A stretch of 64,000 nt of DNA. It comes from Granulosicoccus sp. (GTDB lineage Bacteria; Pseudomonadota; Gammaproteobacteria; Granulosicoccales; Granulosicoccaceae). The DNA is taken from assembly GCA_023301725.1 (NCBI GenBank), contig JALZUD010000025.1:22146-86145 (forward strand). The letters are read 5' to 3'. Below, piece by piece: positions 48,361 to 56,496 of this stretch (the stretch's first letter is position 1; each line of letters opens with the position of its first letter). The position numbers and the translations under genes are program-made. The notes below the pieces were generated by a model. That model was not told the origin of the DNA and did not search any database. It saw only the letters and a list, made by a program, of their open reading frames with translations.

Positions 48361-49215
48361 ATGACTTTGATTTCTGCCCCTGTTCTTAACGATCGATGCT
48401 TTGCAAAGCTTGCGACAAAGGTACATGCCTTAACGGGCATCACCATAAAGCCAGAACGCAGGGCTATGCTGGAGGGGCGTTTGATGAAACGTTTGCGTAC
48501 CCTGAAGTTACCCGATTTTGAATCGTACATCCAATACATTAACAGCACAACTGATGAGCACGAAGCATTTGTTAATACGGTAACGACCAACGAAACCTAT
48601 TTTTATAGAACACCGCGCATTTGGGAATATATATCGACAGATTTTTTGAACGATTGGCATACCCAAAACAAAGGAAAGACACTCAACATCTGGTCTGCTG
48701 CCTCCTCAACAGGTGAAGAAGCCCACACCATTGGCGTATTGATGCAGGCGTTTAAGGACAGCCACCTAGGTTTTGATTATCGAATCACCGGCACAGACAT
48801 AGATTCGTCAGTAATACAACGAGCTAGTACTGGTCTTTACAACGGCAGATCAATAGAACGATTCCGAAATGAGAAACCCGAACTGTTTGCACGCTACATG
48901 GTAGGCGATGACACTGATGGCTACAAAGTAGCTAAACACATCAAGCAAAACATTCAATTTAAATACTTTAACCTCTTTAAACCAACTGCGGTTGATCTCT
49001 CGTACTCACTAATTCTTCTTCGCAATGTACTTATCTACTTTACACGTGAAGACCAGGAACTGGTGCTCCGAACGGTTCACAAGCGCCTAAATACAACAGG
49101 TGTTCTGATTATTGGCGAATCTGAATCCTTATATAATCTGTCCTCCGATTTTGTCACAATAAACCCAACAATCTACAAACACAAAAATACAGCTCTGGGA
49201 GCAAAAGCGGCATGA
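48361..49215 (+). CDS. cheR: Chemotaxis protein methyltransferase CheR
   Basis: SAM-dependent methyltransferase that modifies glutamates on chemoreceptors. 284 residues: N-terminal helical domain (LTGITIKPERRAMLEGRLMK, TTNETYFYR) and a Rossmann domain with NIWSAASSTGEEAHTIG, TGTDIDSSVIQRAS and LRNVLIYFTREDQE. Starts two bases after the receptor stop and ends over the ATG of cheD (4 bp). Its presumed target is the receptor upstream. No C-terminal NWETF-type tether recognition by the receptor could be confirmed. Confidence 0.95.
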   Translation: MTLISAPVLNDRCFAKLATKVHALTGITIKPERRAMLEGRLMKRLRTLKLPDFESYIQYINSTTDEHEAFVNTVTTNETYFYRTPRIWEYISTDFLNDWHTQNKGKTLNIWSAASSTGEEAHTIGVLMQAFKDSHLGFDYRITGTDIDSSVIQRASTGLYNGRSIERFRNEKPELFARYMVGDDTDGYKVAKHIKQNIQFKYFNLFKPTAVDLSYSLILLRNVLIYFTREDQELVLRTVHKRLNTTGVLIIGESESLYNLSSDFVTINPTIYKHKNTALGAKAA

Positions 49216-49745
49216 CCCTGCAGCTAATCAATGTCCATATTGGAGGGGTGAAAACGGGAACGGGTGATCAACAATTACACACTATTTTAGGATCGTGTAT
49301 TGGAATCGCCCTGCTCTGGCCAAAACGAGGTACTTACGGTCTCGCCCATTGCCTCCTACCTAAGGCGCCAGCTGGGCTTCTAGACGAGCTTAATAATGGG
49401 CACCGTGAAAAAAGGCGAAGAGATGAACCTACCAATGGCGATAAACATCACGGCGGAAAGTATGTTGATCAGGCCATTGAATCATTGACTCGACTGATGA
49501 ATATTACAGACTATAGAGACGTACGGGCGGTTGTGGCTGGTGGCGCAAATATGACTCAACCTAACCACGTTACTCCAGAAAAATTGGTGGGATATCAAAA
49601 CGCCAGGAGTGCGCTAGAGGGGCTGCGGTTACGCAAGATTATTATTGTGCATGAAGACACCGGCGGATTTGTTGGACGCAAGATGTCTATTTCGTGCGAT
49701 TCCGGCCTGTTTGATGTTACCAAAATTCCACGAATTGCCGCTTAA
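49212..49745 (+). CDS. cheD: Chemoreceptor glutamine deamidase CheD
   Basis: 177-residue deamidase that converts receptor glutamines to glutamates. Catalytic Cys29 in TILGSCIGIALL and His46 in YGLAHCLLP are present, followed by VVAGGANMTQPN and GGFVGRKMSISCDSG. A His/Lys/Arg-rich insertion (residues about 60-75, GHREKRRRDEPTNGDKHHGG) is longer than usual. Overlaps cheR by four bases. No cheB or cheC nearby. Confidence 0.93.
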   Translation: MTLQLINVHIGGVKTGTGDQQLHTILGSCIGIALLWPKRGTYGLAHCLLPKAPAGLLDELNNGHREKRRRDEPTNGDKHHGGKYVDQAIESLTRLMNITDYRDVRAVVAGGANMTQPNHVTPEKLVGYQNARSALEGLRLRKIIIVHEDTGGFVGRKMSISCDSGLFDVTKIPRIAA

Positions 49746-49760
49746 TCAAAGACGATACCT

Positions 49761-51440
49761 ATGCAACCTTCAGACAATGCTGCAAAAATAGATAACGTTA
49801 ACGAAACACAACATGTGCCCATCCCAGTGGCAAACCCTGTTGGCAATTCAATTCATCTTGTTAGCGAGAGTATTCAACCGCCGGAAAATGGACCTGTGGT
49901 TAAAGATGAAGCGGAAATTTGCAGCAAAGTGGAGCCTAAGGCCAAACCGTCAATATACGGATCATTTGGACTAGCAGGCTCTGAATTCGCCTTGCCAGTG
50001 AGCGTGGTTCAAGAGGTGGTTAATGAACCCGCTACTTATACCGCGGTGCCTTTGTCTCCGGAATACCTGCTTGGACTGTTTAACCTGCGTGGTAATATCG
50101 TACCCGTTATCGATCTTAGTAAAATATTCAATGTAAATCAGTCAAGTACTCATCAACCTGACGATGAGATAATGTTTGATAGTCGCAAGGTCGCCATTCT
50201 TGAATTTGACAATCTTTGCCTCGGATTGCTATTTGACTCTACAGGCGAGGTATTTAACAACACTGAATTCGAAACCTGCCTGTTTGAACGCTCTGCCTCT
50301 TCTTTACAGGACCAGGTAATAGCGGGTGTTTTTAAATTGGACAATGGTTGTCGCATAATACAATTACTTGATGTGCACGGCATGCTTCAACTTGATCGAA
50401 TACCGCAAAGCCTGCATAACGGCGGAATCTCAGCTGCATCTCAATCTCGCGGAAAACGTCGTCAATGTATTTCGTTTGATGTCGGGGACTCAGGATGTGC
50501 TTTGGATATCGGTGCTATCAAAGAAATTGTCAATATTGGAAAAATTGATAATACCGCACTAGCAGGTAGTCTGTGTCTAGGCGCCATTGATTTACGTGGC
50601 AACACTGTTCCTGTCGTAAATTTCAGCATGCTACTGGGTTACCAGGATGCATCGACACTTGAGATACATGAGTCAGATTCGCATCGGATCATTGTCATGA
50701 AAGTAGGTGACAATTTGTTTGGACTCCTAGTCAATCGGATCAATAATATTGTTTCGTATTTTGATGATGAGCTTCAAGTCTTTCCCGTATTGGGTGATAA
50801 AAAGACAGCGATCTTTAAAGGTTACATTGCAGGGAAATCGACCACAGACGGAACGATTGTTCTAGATCAAAGCGAGATCTTCTCCAACGAAGAAATTAGC
50901 GCAATTACTAAAGGGCACAGTACGCTTTTTAAAGATACAAAAGACCCCTCTTTTACAGAAAAAGAGGGGTCACTCAATCGTAAAACACTAATTACATTTT
51001 CGCTAGACAATTTATACGGCCTTGAGATCGGAGACGTAAAAGAGGTTATTGATTACCCCCCAGATCTCATTGAAACTCCTACCATGGCCAAGCAAGTTCG
51101 AGGCATGTTCAATTTGCGTGGGGAACTTGTTGTGATTATCGATACCCGTCACCTCTATGAACTCGAGACATTCACTGACTATAAAAACACAAAAATTCTT
51201 GTGTTTGAGGCACAAAATACCAAATACGGACTTATGGTTGATACGGTTGACTCCATCTTAACCTTCAGCCAATCGGATACAGTAGAGGTTCCAAATTCTG
51301 TATTTAGTGCTAAATCTGGTGTCATCAACAATGATGTTAAACAAGCGGTCATGATTAAGTCGGGCAACACAAAGCAAACAGTCTGTGTACTAAATCTAGA
51401 GTCAATTGCTAGAAGGGCAACCTCTGATCAACAGGCATGA
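49761..51440 (+). CDS. Protein with three tandem CheW domains
   Basis: 559 residues. A 60-residue low-complexity start precedes CheW-like domains at about 64-215, 234-380 and 408-555. Each shows the fold's landmark strand pair around a conserved NLRG/DLRG: GLFNLRGNIVPVIDLSKIF, GAIDLRGNTVPVVNFSML and GMFNLRGELVVIIDTRHLY. Normally one CheW couples receptors to CheA; three in one chain could cross-link receptor arrays. No CheA histidine kinase is present in the window, so this unit either plugs into a kinase encoded elsewhere or has a structural role. Confidence 0.88.
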   Translation: MQPSDNAAKIDNVNETQHVPIPVANPVGNSIHLVSESIQPPENGPVVKDEAEICSKVEPKAKPSIYGSFGLAGSEFALPVSVVQEVVNEPATYTAVPLSPEYLLGLFNLRGNIVPVIDLSKIFNVNQSSTHQPDDEIMFDSRKVAILEFDNLCLGLLFDSTGEVFNNTEFETCLFERSASSLQDQVIAGVFKLDNGCRIIQLLDVHGMLQLDRIPQSLHNGGISAASQSRGKRRQCISFDVGDSGCALDIGAIKEIVNIGKIDNTALAGSLCLGAIDLRGNTVPVVNFSMLLGYQDASTLEIHESDSHRIIVMKVGDNLFGLLVNRINNIVSYFDDELQVFPVLGDKKTAIFKGYIAGKSTTDGTIVLDQSEIFSNEEISAITKGHSTLFKDTKDPSFTEKEGSLNRKTLITFSLDNLYGLEIGDVKEVIDYPPDLIETPTMAKQVRGMFNLRGELVVIIDTRHLYELETFTDYKNTKILVFEAQNTKYGLMVDTVDSILTFSQSDTVEVPNSVFSAKSGVINNDVKQAVMIKSGNTKQTVCVLNLESIARRATSDQQA

Positions 51441-51917
51441 GTTTGCACGTAGGCTAGATGACTGCTAGCGCCATGTTTTTCAGCACCATGCTTAGAAGCA
51501 GCACCGCAACGGCGCACCCAGCTGCGCTAATCTGACTGCAGATTCTGCTTGTTGCCAGGAATTTCTCAGTGGCTTGCGGCTTTCGAAAACCTACAACTAT
51601 GTGTACTGCAAGTACATTTGCGAACGCCTTGGATAAGCCCAAAGAGCGGAAAAGGCCCCATCTTCGCCTGAAATGTGAACCTTTCCAGTATCCACCTATG
51701 CAGGCAACTCGGTATACCCATAGGCTTAACAAACCACAAAACCAACCAAGTTCACGTTGCAGTTAAGTGTTAACAATCTTGCCAACGGGAGGATATGACG
51801 GTCTAGACAATTTTAGTTATGACGTACTCGGCCGAGGTGGCAGATGTTCAATTTGTATAGGGTGCTTGTCGCTAAATGGAACTAACAACATATTAATTCT
51901 CACCGAGGTATCCATCA
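51441..51917. other. 477-bp intergenic region
   Basis: No convincing gene. A 92-codon open frame on the minus strand (51454-51732) has unlikely composition and no ribosome binding site. GAGG at about 51904 serves the next gene. Confidence 0.5.
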
Positions 51918-52229
51918 ATGAACATCATCACATCGAATAACCTAACAACGGTGGCAACACCTGTGTATCAGGCCAACTCCAATGCAGCTTCGCTTCCAGG
52001 TAGCGGTGAAGCAGGACCTTCTTCGCGAGCTCCTCCACTTGAATCGCTTAAAAATTCATTCTCTGACAACTCGAATGATTCTATGTTCGCCAAAGCGAAA
52101 GAGATGCAAAACTCCGGTGCCAGTGAAAATGACATAAGAAATTTTATCGAGAACGAAGTTGCAAACAACAGCGATGATCAGTCCAACGACTCTGGACGAA
52201 CGGGGCGTCTCATCGACATACTAGTATAA
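51918..52229 (+). CDS. Small Ser/Asn-rich hypothetical protein
   Basis: 103 residues; ATG has GAGG eleven bases upstream. Not recognised. The N-terminal 45 residues are Ser/Asn/Pro-rich and probably disordered; the middle is a predicted helix (FAKAKEMQNSGASENDIRNF); the end is Asp/Ser-rich. No Cys, no signal peptide, no membrane segment. Sits after the chemosensory operon with its own leader. A short hairpin at 52275-52291 may end it. Codon use looks coding but homology cannot be judged by eye. Confidence 0.55.
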   Translation: MNIITSNNLTTVATPVYQANSNAASLPGSGEAGPSSRAPPLESLKNSFSDNSNDSMFAKAKEMQNSGASENDIRNFIENEVANNSDDQSNDSGRTGRLIDILV

Positions 52230-52274
52230 GGGCAAACTCGCAGTGACCAACAACCTGCCTCCCAAACGTTAATC

Positions 52275-52291
52275 CGTCTGGGCAGCAGACG
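52275..52291 (+). terminator. Small hairpin followed by a T-rich run
   Basis: CGTCTG-GGCAG-CAGACG forms a 6-bp stem with a 5-base loop, followed by TTTAGATT. Nested in a wider AAACGT/ACGTTT repeat. Weak terminator candidate for the gene ending at 52229. Confidence 0.4.
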
Positions 52292-52306
52292 TTTAGATTC
52301 CTCGGT

Positions 52307-52507
52307 TTACTCAGAAATACCTGAAGAAATAATGAGTGGCTCCCAGATTGCGATCTGGTCAGCTACGAATGTGTCATATTCCTTAGAGGATATGGCGTTG
52401 TGGGTAACACCGAGTTCTGTGAGGCGTACCTGCACATCAGGGTTGGCAAATACCACCATTACCGTTTTGTGAATTGAACCTACCAGCTCCTCATGATGAG
52501 TCTCCAA
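52307..52507 (-). pseudogene. C-terminal remnant of a Bug/TctC-type solute receptor
   Basis: The last 66 codons of a tripartite tricarboxylate transporter receptor are readable on the minus strand: HHEELVGSIHKTVMVVFANP, then DVQVRLTELGV, SSKEYDTFVADQIAIWEPLI and a terminal SSGISE. This is the standard Bug C-terminus (helix, PEVQERLAALG-like turn, FxxFxxxExxxWxxxVxxxGI end). Upstream the frame soon meets stops and there is no signal peptide or body of the protein, so about three quarters of the gene is lost. No membrane subunits nearby. Confidence 0.65.
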
Positions 52508-52566
52508 CGTGAGATATCTAGACTCACGCCCTCTTCGACATACGTTGCCGTGTTAACCAGGCATCT

Positions 52567-53262
52567 CTAAGGTAAAAGCTCTACCCGCTGGATCTGTGCT
52601 TCATTTTCAAGATCAAGGATAAGTTGTCTCAACTCAGTAACAGCAACCGAGTCTTTGAAGGCAATGACATACACGCCATCCGTTTTCATCTCGATATCTA
52701 TCTGCTGTGCAAGTTTGTCTATGTTCTGCTTGATTATAGGGCGAGCCTGCTCCCAATCCTCTGTAGAGGTGAGTTCAACAGATAGTCGCATGGGGGCATT
52801 ATCAACGTCAGATGAGCTAAGCACTGAATACACGGTATCTGATTGATCGTAGAATAGCTGAAAGCCTAGCACCGCAACCAACACACCAGCTACAGCAGTT
52901 GCCCCCCACGGAACACCAGACCCAGCCGTGCCAAATCTAGACAACTCGCTGATTTTTTGTTTCAAAAAAGATGATACCGACGCTTTTGTATTGACCTGAT
53001 GCTCGTTAGCATCAATCCGGCTCATGACGCTAGCCAGATTCTTGTCAATATCAGAATGCTCTCTGTACTCGTTTTGCACATCGTTCTGTACGGCCTCGTT
53101 CAGTGACGATAACAGCTGTATTTCACGCTGGCACTCACCACAGTGCTCGATGTGACTGGATACTGTCCCTCTTAGATCCTTGTCCAGCGTTTGGTTAACA
53201 TACCAAGGCAGCAACGACATAATTTCGTCATGATCAGGACGGTTATTAATTTGATTTGACAT
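52567..53262 (-). CDS. Anti-sigma factor with zinc-finger (ZAS) domain and one membrane helix
   Basis: 231 residues. N-terminal zf-HC2 motif H37-x3-C41-x2-C44 (SSHIEHCGECQREIQ) for holding an ECF sigma factor; a single transmembrane segment at about 126-148 (ATAVAGVLVAVLGFQLFYD); then a periplasmic domain with MRLSVELTSTEDWEQARPII and ELRQLILDLENEAQIQRVEL. Begins five bases after the sigma gene. Such ZAS proteins release sigma on an envelope or redox signal; the signal here is unknown. Confidence 0.88.
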   Translation of the reverse strand: MSNQINNRPDHDEIMSLLPWYVNQTLDKDLRGTVSSHIEHCGECQREIQLLSSLNEAVQNDVQNEYREHSDIDKNLASVMSRIDANEHQVNTKASVSSFLKQKISELSRFGTAGSGVPWGATAVAGVLVAVLGFQLFYDQSDTVYSVLSSSDVDNAPMRLSVELTSTEDWEQARPIIKQNIDKLAQQIDIEMKTDGVYVIAFKDSVAVTELRQLILDLENEAQIQRVELLP

Positions 53263-53267
53263 AGTAA

Positions 53268-53861
53268 TTAATCCTGGAGCGCGATTCGCAATTGACGACG
53301 CGCGTGGAACGTTCTGGTTTTAACCGTGTTATCCGGACATCCAACAATATTGGCAATTTCATTGACTGAATAACCTAAGGCGATCAATTCCATGACAGCT
53401 CGATGGTCGCTACTGAGCGAAGCCAGAGCTGTCTGTACTTGATTCAACTCCATAGCATTGTTGGTATAAGCCTCAGGATTAGCATCTGGCGATGATTCCA
53501 CCAAATGTTCCATTTCGAAGGCAGGCTCTCGTTTGTCTGTATGCCTGGCATTTTGATTGTAACTTTTCAATGAACGCCTATAGGCAATTCCCAAAATCCA
53601 GGACGACACTGCTGATTGTTCACGAAACTTTGCAGCACTGGTCCAAACCGCATACAAGGTATCGCAGGCCACTTCGTCAGCCAACAGATGATCCTGCAGC
53701 ATCCTGATCGAAAACTTGTAGATACGTCCGTGATACGAGCGGAACAGGCGTTCAAAGGCTATTCGGTCGCCCTTGGCAACAGAACGAATGAGTTCCACAT
53801 CGCTCTCAATTGGCTGATCCAATGCCACCTGATTCTCACTACCTAGAATTGCTGCAAGCAT
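53268..53861 (-). CDS. ECF-type RNA polymerase sigma factor
   Basis: 197 residues. Region 2: DRIAFERLFRSYHGRIYKFS, ADEVACDTLYAVWTSAAKF and SSWILGIAYRRSLKSY. Region 4: ALASLSSDHRAVMELIALGY with helix-turn-helix SVNEIANIVGCPDNTVKTRT. Co-transcribed with its anti-sigma. The divergent RTX-like genes at 54392 are the nearest candidate targets, across 530 bp. Confidence 0.92.
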   Translation of the reverse strand: MLAAILGSENQVALDQPIESDVELIRSVAKGDRIAFERLFRSYHGRIYKFSIRMLQDHLLADEVACDTLYAVWTSAAKFREQSAVSSWILGIAYRRSLKSYNQNARHTDKREPAFEMEHLVESSPDANPEAYTNNAMELNQVQTALASLSSDHRAVMELIALGYSVNEIANIVGCPDNTVKTRTFHARRQLRIALQD

Positions 53862-54391
53862 AACATCTGCTCTATTTTTTCTTCTGAATTAGTAGGTACC
53901 CACTGCAAGCAGAACGGTTCATTCCACATCAAAAATTGTTTTCCCGACTCTCATTTAGCCCAACTCACTCTTAGCTCATCTCACTCTTAGCTCATCTCAA
54001 TTGAGAGCAACTCGGTTGATGGAAGCCATCTCAACTTGTGGTACCGGCACTAGCCTTCTGTGCTCATAGACTTCAGATCCCTCCGAAAAAACTCAACGTT
54101 TCGGGCTTTGCCATAAGCCATCTGTTTCGAAAACATAGCCAGATGTACAGTCAATAGCGAAAAACATGAAATTAATGCTTTGTGCTGTGAACCGTTTCAC
54201 ACCAAGCAGGCACCTACGATTGAATCAGTTAATTCCATAAGATCAATTAAATGGGTAAACAGGTTTTGGCAATAATGTCGATCAACCTTTACTAGCCAAT
54301 ACCGTTTGATGATTCCGCTTTAATGTTTAAAAAATGCGCTTAATGATGCGCCAACACAGCTTTACTACAGAAACATACGGAGATCAAAATA
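53862..54391. other. 530-bp divergent control region with a 16-bp direct repeat
   Basis: No gene. TCACTCTTAGCTCATC occurs twice in tandem at 53965-53980 and 53981-53996, about 100 bp before the sigma gene and 400 bp before the RTX-like gene. It could hold regulator or polymerase sites for either side. Confidence 0.55.
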
Positions 54392-55276
54392 ATGTCATCA
54401 AATAATAGAAGCACCAGAGCCAATATGTCAGTTATGGCGCTGTTCTTTCTTTCAGGAAGTATCTCGCTGACGGCAATTGCTGAGGTAACAACGACACGGA
54501 TAGGAACAGATCAAAATGCCCTTGTCGGGGTTGATGACAATGTGCGGAATTTTCTCTCAGCGAATAGGGGAAGCAATGGTGGCGGCGATCAAAGCCTCCA
54601 GCTTGGAGATGCACTGAGCGGTACCGAGGAGAATGATCTCTTGATTGGTGCATTAGGAATAGATGTACTGCTCGGGCTGGATGGAGACGACATTCTGATT
54701 GGCGGCACTGAAGATTTCAACCCCCTTAATCGCGATAGAGGTTTTGGTGGATCAGGTGACGATGTATTTGTTTGGGCTCCGGGCGACGGCAACGATTTCT
54801 TCGACGGTGGAGACGGTAACGATGTTCTTATGTTGGGATTGATCGGTGAGCAGCGTGATGCAGATGGCAATGAAGTGGGTGCCCCGTTCTTTAGTGTAAA
54901 TCCACCTGCAGGTGCGGGAAGCCAGGATTTTGATGGCATTTATATCGAACCATCAGCAGGACTACCTATCGTCAACGTAGCCGGTGGTCCGGGATTCTGT
55001 GAGGTTGTGGACGGCAGCAGCAGTGAAGCCGAGCAAACTGAGTTAACAGCATTAGGTCTTGATCGCCTCGTTCGATTCACACTTCGTGGCCCTGCGGCAG
55101 ACACGTCAAGCCCAGATACCGGACTGCGTATCGCTGTGCATCTGACTAACACGGAGTATCTGGTGTGCGGTGGATCGACTGCTGGGGAGATTGTGGCGCT
55201 GGATCTTACAACCACCCCACCTACGCCAATCGATGTCTCGGCATTGCCTACGCAAGCATTCCAACTCATTCAATAA
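54392..55276 (+). CDS. Exported RTX-like calcium-binding protein A (tandem paralogue)
   Basis: 294 residues with a signal peptide (hydrophobic LFFLSGSISLTAIAEV, cleavage near 31). Residues about 75-155 contain hemolysin-type calcium-binding nonapeptides: LLGLDGDDILIGG, GFGGSGDDVFVWAPGDGND and FFDGGDGNDVL. A conserved tail (about 155-294) includes GAPFFSVNPPAG, PGFCEVVDGSS, LDRLVRFTLRG and a second Cys in EYLVCGGST, followed by LDLTTTPPTP. The tail matches no family known to me but is shared with the next protein. GGAG precedes the ATG. Not a large RTX toxin: length and signal peptide point to Sec export. Confidence 0.85.
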   Translation: MSSNNRSTRANMSVMALFFLSGSISLTAIAEVTTTRIGTDQNALVGVDDNVRNFLSANRGSNGGGDQSLQLGDALSGTEENDLLIGALGIDVLLGLDGDDILIGGTEDFNPLNRDRGFGGSGDDVFVWAPGDGNDFFDGGDGNDVLMLGLIGEQRDADGNEVGAPFFSVNPPAGAGSQDFDGIYIEPSAGLPIVNVAGGPGFCEVVDGSSSEAEQTELTALGLDRLVRFTLRGPAADTSSPDTGLRIAVHLTNTEYLVCGGSTAGEIVALDLTTTPPTPIDVSALPTQAFQLIQ

Positions 55277-55309
55277 ACAAACCACTCATTGAACCGGAGT
55301 AAAACTACT

Positions 55310-56347
55310 ATGAATTTCTTAAAATCTACAAAATCAAGAACGGCACTTACTTATCAGGTTGGCGTTTATTCTCTTCTCACACTCCTGATGGTTGGTTGCA
55401 GCAGCTCAGATGACGACGATAGTCAGGCGTTATTACCGCCACAGGAAGATCAGACGTTAATACCGTCACCAGACGATCAGACATCAATACCAGCACCAGA
55501 CGAAGAGCAGGAAGAAGAACCAGTTCGGGTGGTACTAAAGGGCACCGATCTGAACAACATTGGCAGCTCCCTATTGTCACTCAATCCTGAGGGACCCGGT
55601 GGAGCACCCAATCAAAGCCTACGTGGCGGCGACGTTCTCCAGGCTGAATCAACTGATAGCGTATTAATCGGTGCACTGGGCGTGGATATTTTACTGGGAG
55701 GCGATGGCAACGATGTATTAATAGGCGGTACAGAGGATTTTAATTCCAACGTTGATGGGGATGGCCTTGGTTCTGATAACCGCGACCGTGCGTTTGGTGG
55801 CAGTGGTAACGACATCTTCATTTGGGCACCGGGAGATGGCAGTGATTTTTTTGACGGCGGCGAGGGCATCGATGTGGTTGCTTTTGGCCTCTTGGCAGAG
55901 GAGAGAGACAGCAATTCGAGTTCCACTGGAGCGCCCTTTTTCAATGTGAGTCCACCAGGCACAGACGGAAGTTTAAATTTCGACGGCATTTTTCTCGACG
56001 CCGATACGTACCTACCCACGGTGAGTGTTTCAACATCACCCGGCTTCTGTACGGTGCTCGATAGTTCAACCAATCCGTCAGAATTAGCAGCGCTATCTCT
56101 GGATCATCTGGTTCGTTTTAGTTTACGCGGTATTGCCAATGACTTCGATGCAGGCGTACGAACAGATGACGATGGGCTGCGAGTTGCGCTAAGTCTTCGC
56201 AATGTTGAGTACGTTGTCTGCACAACACGTGCGATCGCTGAAGGTGCCGGAGTCGATAACGTTGAAGTCTTGGATTTAACCACTAACCCTCCAACATTGG
56301 CATCGTTGGCTGATTTACCTGAATTTATTCAACAACAGATCCAATGA
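55310..56347 (+). CDS. RTX-like calcium-binding lipoprotein B (tandem paralogue)
   Basis: 345 residues from ATG 55310 (CGGAG upstream; a TTG seven codons earlier is less likely). Lipobox LMVGC with C30. A linker with two DQTxIPxPD units (residues about 45-65) leads to the same module as protein A: LIGALGVDILLGGDGNDVLI, GTEDFN, AFGGSGNDIFIWAPGDGSD and FFDGGEGIDV, then GAPFFNVSPPG, PGFCTVLDSST, LDHLVRFSLRG and EYVVCTTRA. The two Cys of the tail are conserved. Only 33 bp separate it from gene A. Anchoring of B and Sec export of A suggests a membrane-bound plus free pair. Confidence 0.85.
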   Translation: MNFLKSTKSRTALTYQVGVYSLLTLLMVGCSSSDDDDSQALLPPQEDQTLIPSPDDQTSIPAPDEEQEEEPVRVVLKGTDLNNIGSSLLSLNPEGPGGAPNQSLRGGDVLQAESTDSVLIGALGVDILLGGDGNDVLIGGTEDFNSNVDGDGLGSDNRDRAFGGSGNDIFIWAPGDGSDFFDGGEGIDVVAFGLLAEERDSNSSSTGAPFFNVSPPGTDGSLNFDGIFLDADTYLPTVSVSTSPGFCTVLDSSTNPSELAALSLDHLVRFSLRGIANDFDAGVRTDDDGLRVALSLRNVEYVVCTTRAIAEGAGVDNVEVLDLTTNPPTLASLADLPEFIQQQIQ

Positions 56348-56383
56348 ACACGATGCCATAGTAAGTTGAGAAAGCAATCAGCG

Positions 56384-56411
56384 CAGGGGCACCGGTGAAT
56401 CGGCACCCCTG
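56384..56411 (+). terminator. Imperfect hairpin after the RTX-like pair
   Basis: CAGGGGcaCCG and CGGcaCCCCTG flank GTGAAT, giving 9 bp with two central mismatches. No T-tract. Possible transcript end or processing site before the protease gene. Confidence 0.4.
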
Positions 56412-56496
56412 TAGACTGATCATATGAGCTTAGCCACGTACGATGTACAGCAAGCTGTTAGCATCATAGTTTATTACCAAAGTTGCATAGGAGAAT

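Noticed and set aside
51454..51732. 92-codon minus-strand frame after the CheW gene
   Set aside because: No ribosome binding site, odd composition, no recognisable motif.
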